Below are positions 19,701 to 25,314 of a stretch of DNA of 25,314 nt, in pieces. The position numbers and the translations under genes were made by a program. The DNA lies in contig CADWAF010004653.1 in the NCBI GenBank assembly GCA_902984215.1, positions 1-25,314 of the forward strand, in the 5' to 3' direction. The first letter of the stretch is position 1. Every line of letters begins with the position of its first letter. The stretch comes from Willaertia magna (taxonomy: Eukaryota > Heterolobosea > Eutetramitea > Acrasida > Naegleriidae). A model generated the notes under the pieces. It made no database searches, was not told where the DNA came from, and saw only the letters and a list, made by a program, of their open reading frames with translations.

Positions 19701-21489
19701 TAGTATTTTAACAACTGTTGTAAATTCATTGATAGATATTTTAAAAGGAGTACCAAACAAAGTAATATCCTCAAAATATTTGTATTTTATTAGAATATTT
19801 GTGAACTTTAACAACCACAAAAAATCTGATAAAATTAGTGGATTATTTACAGATAGTAATATCAATGTGTCAATAACCTCCCTAGATAAAGTTATAACAG
19901 AAGAGGAAACCACCAAAATTCTTTTTGACTTTTTTAAACCTGTAGAATCGAAAACCATAATGAATTTGTTAGCAACCCCATCCACAACTGTAAAAAATTT
20001 AACAAAGAAATATGCCAATAACGTAACAGTTGCGAATACTGTTACAACTATTTATGAAGCAATGGTTGAAATCCTTTTAGATTTCCTAGGAAATCCTAAA
20101 GCTTTACAAGATATTTGTCGCTCTATTTCCTACACACGAGATTGTTTAAAACAACTTTACGATTTACCTTCTATGTCAGCTGGCGGAGGAAGAGCTGATT
20201 TTGGTAACAAATACCAAGCTATAACCACCTTAATGGCAAGCTGTTATGCACCATTCTCAGATGTTGGAGTGGTAGTTCCACATAGACTACTTGGTTACCT
20301 TAGTCAAAGTACAAGTATTTCAGATTACATATCCTTTATAATTTCATTAACAAAGGATAGATGGAGAATAACAATAGATTCACACTTATTATTTTTATAT
20401 ATGTATACATGGAATAGAAGAAAATCACTTACAAAAGATCAATATTTACTTTTTGCTTCTCAACCAAATACAAAGAAGAGCGAAGATTTATTCTATTATG
20501 CAAAATCCATATTATTGACATCCTTTGAGTTTGAAGGATTAAAGGATGCCCTTTTGGAAGTAGCGAAAACAGCTATTGAAAAGAGATGTGATATAGAATA
20601 TTTCCTTCCAATAATTGATGAACAAATTAGATTGGATGTAACAAAAGCTGAAGCAATATGTAGTTCTACCATTAAGGCAATTAATGCTTGTCTTACTAAT
20701 GCTTCTTCACTTACATTATTTGCGCCTCAAAACAATATTACTAGTATTAGTGAAAGACTTGTAACTACTATTATTTGCTTAAAAGATATAATTTTCTCTT
20801 CTAAATTACTTGACAATTTATTAGAAGATAGATTTACTGACAAAAAGAGAATGATTACTCAAGAATTGAAACAAATACTAGTAACACTTTCAACTAGTAA
20901 AATTGTTAAAACAATATTCACTACTACAACTCAAGAGAATAGTGATATATTATCATTAAATAATATCTATCCTTTACTTTACAACATGTTACTGAAATTG
21001 AAAACTCCACAAGATGAAATGAACAAAGAATTTGAAAAACTATTCCAAAAGGAAATTATAACTAGACCATCCACTTCTACGCCAGTTGCAAGAAGAACAC
21101 CTGGAGGAAGACAATCGCCTATAAGAAGCCCAACACAATCACCAATAGTACCAAATTCACCACAAGTAACAATGGGTAATAGAACAGAACAAAACAAAAA
21201 GATTAGTAGTTGGTATATCATGGAGGATTATGTATTCCAATGCCAGTACTGTAAAGCAAAACATGGTAATGTTACTCCATTCCGATTTGCCGGTAAAGTA
21301 GTGAAAAAATCAGATTTGTTATTTAGCAAGAAGAACATTCATGATCATAAGAAGAGAAAATTAGATGGTGGTAATATAGATGATGCAGTTGAAGATATTA
21401 TGGAAGACAAAATGGAAGATATAACTGAGGCTACACAAAATCCTCAACAACAAGCTCTATTGACTCAAGTGAAGAAAGTAAAAATGTAG
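16702..21489 (+). CDS. MED12: Mediator complex subunit 12, 1595 aa
   Basis: MED12 is a scaffold of the CDK8 kinase module of Mediator in the nucleus, activating CDK8-cyclin C and controlling RNA polymerase II. A His/Gln/Asn/Ser/Pro-rich disordered tail covers 1-115. Next comes a conserved block LGFPDYYPCEQIQGKPAELS leading to GYIDKS, like the PDxYP...DEL...GF opening of MED12. The Med12 domain follows: W240-F-K-T-L, LAPKISHYF, and HNVPFFRALWYTKIL from His288. ICNWALTSKRVQPYRPYIAGSL (522 onward) matches the LCEWAV region. A helical body fills the rest. Near the C-terminus are a Ser/Pro/Thr linker (TPGGRQSPIRSPTQSPIVP), a CQYC pair, and a basic KKRK stretch likely to be nuclear targeting. It is shorter than animal MED12 (about 2,180 aa), and I see no Gln-rich PQL/opposite-paired C-terminus. 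The stop lies 105 bp before the eS1 start codon, which is tight spacing. Confidence 0.85.
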   Translation: MNNPNRSSNPYSIPSNPSSHPQQHQRNPSNNVHHQQHSHQSHHQQHPRQPGNNRNISGRNPPKRNPSYGGSHPHQSHPSTVPSPYHGTPGGVVYGTPTNNQTTNQSNNNNFQQGVKYLTFGKKIVEQLSSRLGFPDYYPCEQIQGKPAELSFHPTFAKEGYIDKSFSFVQPNGTFLNDKLFVEELKSFEQILKEEYKTFSTNKTREEQRLRLDNAVSSCNCSVQPNPVFPKPAETKRENWFKTLSGKQDEGVVMIQKRESPRIPLRDLAPKISHYFVTPNFFDLLSSHNVPFFRALWYTKILIRSKYDASSVANARDLSQELTNRICEYITSSIEENERQGLNNVDIKKKQATALYIINFIGYCMEENLIHESTFTSKLFDLLENRVGLKVKSQNQEISLMEAYFFGMLSVKTSDQIYQQLYNFVSNIKRLSPTTKYVILNLFKLYMKYNTNDLKFIFEIYRRLNPSQQQCLSTENIKPLLYNIKDDIFAINVLDRCDCNLNEIYDTLLQNKEIGIQLISTICNWALTSKRVQPYRPYIAGSLINLFVKQNPDLKKSIQNILFKDVLDSFDGNTEEELLNLIRLFNELIIHQTFSINDYIKCLISRGFKFSKNETFRKRHADFLLCLPSYDSSTKGKINSLLYGPKYNVNSTESKQKVQLEYDIKNRICKLIRGFKSENTTFDDDDDEFDLDGTKKTIKDIKNGLDVGARFELTQWIVEEVNNTQLEILTEDCIRNVMSIMISVGNLKAVRDLLSSLLSRLIDTNSTNNPENSLELMIFTFVSNSIYLFIALDDYQVLEFFLKRYLKPNPTLGNTQTIILKSLSEIISRYKNFIPFDKLKGKYPKIASVLDNLENQDLNSSKKQTLITSGHANHPFIEYLKSYEDTNLQSSSFIITKYLSTYRNSQKLENDNLYALISYCFNRYQITNNTFYVTLLRDLSLYHSLFDYSSSIDIFAKLACDVLSNIHNTDSDKINIVTTLAQFFIHILLSGLISGTTFVNSILTTVVNSLIDILKGVPNKVISSKYLYFIRIFVNFNNHKKSDKISGLFTDSNINVSITSLDKVITEEETTKILFDFFKPVESKTIMNLLATPSTTVKNLTKKYANNVTVANTVTTIYEAMVEILLDFLGNPKALQDICRSISYTRDCLKQLYDLPSMSAGGGRADFGNKYQAITTLMASCYAPFSDVGVVVPHRLLGYLSQSTSISDYISFIISLTKDRWRITIDSHLLFLYMYTWNRRKSLTKDQYLLFASQPNTKKSEDLFYYAKSILLTSFEFEGLKDALLEVAKTAIEKRCDIEYFLPIIDEQIRLDVTKAEAICSSTIKAINACLTNASSLTLFAPQNNITSISERLVTTIICLKDIIFSSKLLDNLLEDRFTDKKRMITQELKQILVTLSTSKIVKTIFTTTTQENSDILSLNNIYPLLYNMLLKLKTPQDEMNKEFEKLFQKEIITRPSTSTPVARRTPGGRQSPIRSPTQSPIVPNSPQVTMGNRTEQNKKISSWYIMEDYVFQCQYCKAKHGNVTPFRFAGKVVKKSDLLFSKKNIHDHKKRKLDGGNIDDAVEDIMEDKMEDITEATQNPQQQALLTQVKKVKM

Positions 21490-21594
21490 ATGTTCTCTTT
21501 CATAAAATTTTTGTAAAAAATAAAATTTAGGTGGTTGACTCTCATTTTTAATTGTTTTTTGTTGATAAAAAAATACACAACACCTCTAGCCATA

Positions 21595-22346
21595 ATGACA
21601 GCAGGGTATGTAGTAAAATATTTTTCATTTTTGTTCATCTAACATCTTCCTATAGAAAGAATAAAAGAGTAGTCAAGGGAAAGAAGACCAAAAAAACCGT
21701 AGACTCATTCGCAAAGAAAGAATGGTTTGATTGTATTGCTCCAGCACCTTTCTCTAAAAGAAAAACCGACGCATTCACTAAAACACCAATCAATAAAACT
21801 GCAGGTACTAAACTTTCAACTGAAGCATTAAAAGGAAGAGTTTTTGAAGTTCCTGCTGCTGAATTAATGAATGATAAAGAAATGGGACATCAATTAGTTA
21901 AATTAACTGTTGCTGATGCAAAACATGAAGGAAAGAGAGCATTATGTGTTTTCGGTGGTTTAAGATTCTCTACTGATATGTTAAGATCATTAGTTAAAAA
22001 ATCACATACTCTTGTTACATCAAGAATTAACGTTAAATCTGCAGACGGTTTTGCTATCCGTGTTTTCACTTTAGCTGTTACAAAGAGAAGAGCTTTACAA
22101 GTTAAGAAGACTACATATGCACATAAATCTCAAGTCTTAAAAATCAACGCAAAGACCAAGGATATCATCAACAAGACTTGTTCATCATCTCCAATTAATG
22201 ATTTCGTTGAAAAAGTAGTTACTGGTACTCTCGGAAATGAAATTCAAAAGGCTTGTGCTTCTGTTTATCCACTCCAAAAGGTTCACATTTGTAAGATCAA
22301 GGTCCTTAAAATTCCAAAGGAAGTCGGTGGTGCTATTGCTCACTAA
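21595..22346 (+). CDS. RPS3A: Ribosomal protein eS1 (S3a), two exons, 233 aa
   Basis: A component of the small cytosolic ribosomal subunit. The coding sequence is join(21595-21605, 21656-22346). Exon 1 is ATG ACA GCA GG; removing the intron yields MTAGKNKRVVKGKKTKK, aligning with the MAVGKNKRL.KGKKGAKKK start of eS1. Further family matches are WFDCIAPAPF, LKGRVFEVPAAEL, LRSLVKKSHTLVTSRINVKS, RIFxxAxTKRR-like RVFTLAVTKRR, and YPLQKVHICKIKVLK. The frame is also open upstream to a TTG at 21552, but that reading contains the intron and no ATG in position, so it is rejected. The tail after KVLKIPKEVG is short compared with animal eS1 (about 264 aa). Codons are less AT-biased than in neighbouring genes (AAG, GTC, ATC, CTC appear), fitting high expression. 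Confidence 0.95.
21606..21655 (+). other. 50-nt spliceosomal intron in eS1
   Basis: The donor is GTATGT (21606-21611) and the acceptor is CTATAG ending at 21655. A branch-site-like CTAAC at 21639-21643 puts the likely branch A 13 nt before the AG. It falls after the second base of codon 4. If retained, it gives an in-frame TAA inside the CTAAC site, so splicing is needed. Confidence 0.93.
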
Positions 22347-22580
22347 ATTGTCATATATAAAATAAATAATATTTAAATTTCATTCTGGGTGTTAATGTTG
22401 TATTAGTTTATGTATTTTCCGTTGTCGTAAGCGGTTAGGAACAAGAAGATCCACAACGAAAAAACAGTGGTTTTCAATCTGGCGCTGAAGCAGCTACTGG
22501 ACTGGATCCATAATAATCAACAGGCAAAAACTCTAAGGAAAAAATAGGAAAACCGACACAACTAATTCTTAGGTTATAGT
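22347..22580 (+). other. Spacer: eS1 3' UTR and promoter/5' UTR of the BTB-GTPase gene
   Basis: No gene is visible. The middle (about 22420-22520) is markedly less AT-rich than other spacers (gtaagcggttagg, tctggcgctgaagcagctactggactggatcc) and has partial self-complementarity (cagctactg / agtccagtag-type). It could be a structured leader or a small non-coding RNA. No box C/D (TGATGA) or tRNA pattern was found. Confidence 0.35.
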
Positions 22581-25211
22581 ATGGGGTGTGGCTCATTTTC
22601 TCATATAGTTTCTCATGAAGTAAAACCATCTTCTTTTTCTAAGGGCGGAAGAGATGAACAATATAAAGATCCCCATTATATTGCACCACCAATTTCAACA
22701 ATAATAGAGCATAATTCAAAAACATCAACTAAATCCACAATAATAGAAAACAAAACCACTACTATTGTAAAAACCAATGGAAAAAACTCTAAGACCAAAA
22801 AAAGTTCTAGGCTAGTACTAAAGGAATTATCTCTAATAATGATAAATACTAATGACCTAACATCTAACCCCATTCTTTCTTTTATTAAGGAAAAGGAAAA
22901 AAGCGCGAAAACAATACTTGACTCACTATATGATATTATGTGTAAACAATTATATTTTGGAATTAATCCTTCTTTCCCTGTAAATAATGAAAATTACTAT
23001 GATATTGCAATAGATTTTATTGCACAAGGATGCCAAGTTTCCCAACAAAGATTTACCTTATTTGCCCATAGAGAAATGTTAATACATAGAAGTGCTTTCT
23101 TTAAGAGTGAAATTTCTAAAGATTTAGCACCTAAGGATTTTGATATGATGAAGAGAACTACAAGTAATGCTCACTTTAAGAATTTCAATGGAGACTACGA
23201 ACAATCAGTACGTTTGAAAAGATTGGGAAGTATGACACCCTCAGTAAATCAACAATCCTCCGTAGTTACGACTGTACTTGGGGGTAGGAATTCATCTCCT
23301 GTTCGTAATAGCCTCCCTCAACCAGGTTTTAAAAACAGACCAATTAATGCCACAAGTTCAAGTAATTTATTAGCCAGTGTTTCTTATACGCCCTCTTCTT
23401 CATCATCAGATGTTGAATCTAACACTGGAAGTACGTCGTCTTTAGAGTCAAGTCAAGAAGAAGAGGAAGAAAATAAGGAAAGAAAACTACATAGAACGCC
23501 TTGTGATAAGAATTTATCTATATCTATTTCTAAACAACAAAAGAATTTTCAACAAAATCAAAGAATAGAGGTCCAACTTTCCCCTGCAGTTGTAGATCCA
23601 TCTGTAATTTTAATAGTTTTTGAAAATATTTATTCAGGATACTTTAGGCCTTCATTCGTTACTAAAGTGAAATCTTTAGATTTGAAAACGCTAATACAAG
23701 TATATGCCTTAGGATACCAGTTTAAAGTTCCTTCTCTAAGGTCTATTGCTATTGGAGCTATTGGTCAAATAGTTCTTCAGTGCAAAGACAAATATTCTTC
23801 TATGGAGGAAATGATTGAAAAATTATGTTCTCCTTTAACTAAAGAGCTTTTAGATAAGGCAAACATTAAGATTTTACTACATCTTAAGGATATTTTCAAA
23901 GACTGTAAAAAGAGTATTCAGGAGAATTTTATTGCTTTAGGACAAGAGAAAAAGATAATATCAAAAGATTTGGATTTTATGTATGTACATTCTAATTCAA
24001 GGAAGAATCATATGGATTACAGTGATCTTAAGGTAGTAGTTCATATTGAAGATAAAGAAAATGGTGATGAAACTGATACAATAACAACTGTCAGTATTAG
24101 TGATAGAAATGATAATTTGGTGAAGAAAGCTAAAGAAGAGGAAGATGTTAAACCTTTAGTTAAGCAGAATAGAGAACCTCTCAACATAGACAAAATAACA
24201 ACGAAGAAAATTTTTGTTCACCAGTTTTTGATAACCGGACGATCGGGATTGCACACAGTAGAGCCTTTTTACCTGTATAATAGTAATATAGATATATTAA
24301 AATGTTTCATCCATTATTTATACACTGATAGTTTACATAGAGATATTTACAATATTAGTAAAAAGAAATTGATACCTTTAGCCGCTGCTTTTAACATGGA
24401 TAGATTGAAATATCATTGTTTAAGGTATCCCTTAAAAAGAATTAACGAGGACAATATTTTAAGGAGGTACAGAAAAGCTCTAGAATGCAGAGACACTACC
24501 TTAAGTAATGCTATTTTATATACAATGGCATACATGTATCCAATATTAATACACAAAAATTACGAAGAAAATTCTGAGGAATACACAATATTGTTTTCAA
24601 TTGAGGAGAGAGTAAGAAGGATTTACCAAAGGTTGAGTGGACAATTTTGCTTTAGGAGGTCAATGTTCTTGGAGCATAGATTAGGTGATTTAGTACAAAT
24701 AGATGAGAAAACTCATTACGTTATAAAGGTTGGTGTAATAGGAAAGAAAGGATCTGGTGTTTCAACGTTCTATGGTTCAGCTATTTCTATAATTAAGAGC
24801 ATACAATCTCTGGAAGGAGTGGAAAATATTTCAGTGGAGATATTTAATGCCTACTTTAGTGATAAGCATTCATGCTCTAATGTTTGCAGCACATGTGATG
24901 GAATAATTTTTCTATTTGATGTTGGAGATATCGATTCCTATGAAAATGCCAAATCTAAGTACATTGACACTTTGAAAACGAATAGCGGTAAATCAGTGCT
25001 TTTTGTTGGGAACAAGTGTGACACAATAGCGCAAAATTTTGAAACTGAAGAGCTGATGGTAGATGCTGACACCTTGGAAACGGAAATGGTTGGGGAATTT
25101 CAAACACCTTACTTTGAAATAACAGCTTTAAACAAGAGCCACGTTAAGAACTGCTGCGAAGAAATTGTAAGAGAAGTAATTTATTATAAATGTAATCAAG
25201 GGCAACAATAA
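22581..25211 (+). CDS. BTB-BTB-small GTPase protein, reversed RhoBTB-like order, 876 aa
   Basis: The start MGCGSFSH (Gly2, Cys3, Ser5/Ser7) fits N-myristoylation plus palmitoylation, suggesting membrane attachment. BTB 1 is split: FTLFAHREMLIHRSAFFKSEI (158-178) and, after about 147 Ser-rich acidic residues, VFENIYSGYFRP (about 346-357) with a helical end to about 395. BTB 2 covers about 542-640 (FVHQFLITGRSG... CFIHYLYTDSLHRD... LIPLAAAFNMDRLKYHC). The C-terminal 710-870 is Ras/Rho-like. G1 reads GKKGSGVST (721-729), with Val727 where the P-loop Lys belongs. The DxxG of G3 is absent (VEIFNAYFSDKHS). G4 NKCD (811-814) and G5-like EITA (846-849) remain. No CAAX box follows. RhoBTB proteins have the GTPase first and act as CUL3 adaptors; a similar adaptor role is inferred. 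GTP hydrolysis seems unlikely. Confidence 0.75.
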   Translation: MGCGSFSHIVSHEVKPSSFSKGGRDEQYKDPHYIAPPISTIIEHNSKTSTKSTIIENKTTTIVKTNGKNSKTKKSSRLVLKELSLIMINTNDLTSNPILSFIKEKEKSAKTILDSLYDIMCKQLYFGINPSFPVNNENYYDIAIDFIAQGCQVSQQRFTLFAHREMLIHRSAFFKSEISKDLAPKDFDMMKRTTSNAHFKNFNGDYEQSVRLKRLGSMTPSVNQQSSVVTTVLGGRNSSPVRNSLPQPGFKNRPINATSSSNLLASVSYTPSSSSSDVESNTGSTSSLESSQEEEEENKERKLHRTPCDKNLSISISKQQKNFQQNQRIEVQLSPAVVDPSVILIVFENIYSGYFRPSFVTKVKSLDLKTLIQVYALGYQFKVPSLRSIAIGAIGQIVLQCKDKYSSMEEMIEKLCSPLTKELLDKANIKILLHLKDIFKDCKKSIQENFIALGQEKKIISKDLDFMYVHSNSRKNHMDYSDLKVVVHIEDKENGDETDTITTVSISDRNDNLVKKAKEEEDVKPLVKQNREPLNIDKITTKKIFVHQFLITGRSGLHTVEPFYLYNSNIDILKCFIHYLYTDSLHRDIYNISKKKLIPLAAAFNMDRLKYHCLRYPLKRINEDNILRRYRKALECRDTTLSNAILYTMAYMYPILIHKNYEENSEEYTILFSIEERVRRIYQRLSGQFCFRRSMFLEHRLGDLVQIDEKTHYVIKVGVIGKKGSGVSTFYGSAISIIKSIQSLEGVENISVEIFNAYFSDKHSCSNVCSTCDGIIFLFDVGDIDSYENAKSKYIDTLKTNSGKSVLFVGNKCDTIAQNFETEELMVDADTLETEMVGEFQTPYFEITALNKSHVKNCCEEIVREVIYYKCNQGQQ

Positions 25212-25314
25212 AACAGACCTAAATTATTTCATAATTAGTAATGTATAATGCTGCCTTTGGGCATGCCAATTACTTATTTCCTAAATAAGGTTAAACTAAA
25301 CCTGCTTTAAAGTT

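Noticed and set aside
21552..21594. Start of the eS1 frame at an upstream TTG
   Set aside because: It would read through a sequence with perfect donor, branch and acceptor signals and give a non-family N-terminus. Splicing from the ATG at 21595 restores the conserved MxxGKNKR start.

Overview
The window looks like nuclear DNA of an AT-rich unicellular eukaryote. Five long uninterrupted reading frames and one gene with a short GT-AG intron occur with no operon-like spacing and no Shine-Dalgarno sites. The proteins are eukaryote-specific (MED12, a ZGRF1-type helicase, ribosomal protein eS1/S3a, a BTB/small-GTPase protein), and Asn, Gln and Lys runs are common. A compact amoeboid protist (heterolobosean or amoebozoan) fits best. 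This placement is an inference from composition, intron size and gene content; I cannot name the species. The genes use the standard code (TAA and TAG stops are seen).

Left third (1-6340): a repeat-rich, gene-poor, extremely AT-rich zone. It holds a head-to-tail duplication of about 1.23 kb (367-1592 and 1593-2824). Each copy carries the 5' part of a minus-strand Lys/Ser/Asn-rich coding sequence, now broken at homopolymers, and an 11-unit minisatellite with a 14-bp period. Next come about 2.5 kb of almost pure A/T, the decayed 3' half of a Tc1/mariner-type (DDE) transposase (about 5341-5952), and scraps of another coding relic (about 6047-6340).

Middle (6341-16490): three minus-strand genes. 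(1) A 791-aa protein with an R-x4-H HEPN-type motif of the Swt1-like kind and a possible calponin-homology-like N-terminus. (2) An 890-aa P-loop NTPase with a strongly presequence-like N-terminus, possibly related to the NTPase module of Crinkler/RHS proteins. (3) A 1590-aa full-architecture ZGRF1-type protein (N-terminal ZGRF1/Mte1/Dbl2 domain, GRF zinc finger, UPF1-like SF1 helicase).

Right (16491-25314): a 211-bp divergent promoter region with a 12-bp perfect palindrome separates the helicase from MED12 (1595 aa, plus strand). eS1/S3a follows, with a 50-nt intron after codon 3, then an 876-aa protein with a myristoylation-type N-terminus, two BTB domains (the first interrupted by a long insert) and a C-terminal, apparently degenerate small-GTPase domain. 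That order is the reverse of RhoBTB proteins.

Most genes are unrelated housekeeping or regulatory functions: DNA crosslink/recombination repair, transcription (Mediator kinase module) and translation. The least expected proteins are the HEPN protein, the presequence-bearing NTPase and the permuted BTB-GTPase. Domain calls rest on motif recognition by eye, with no database search.
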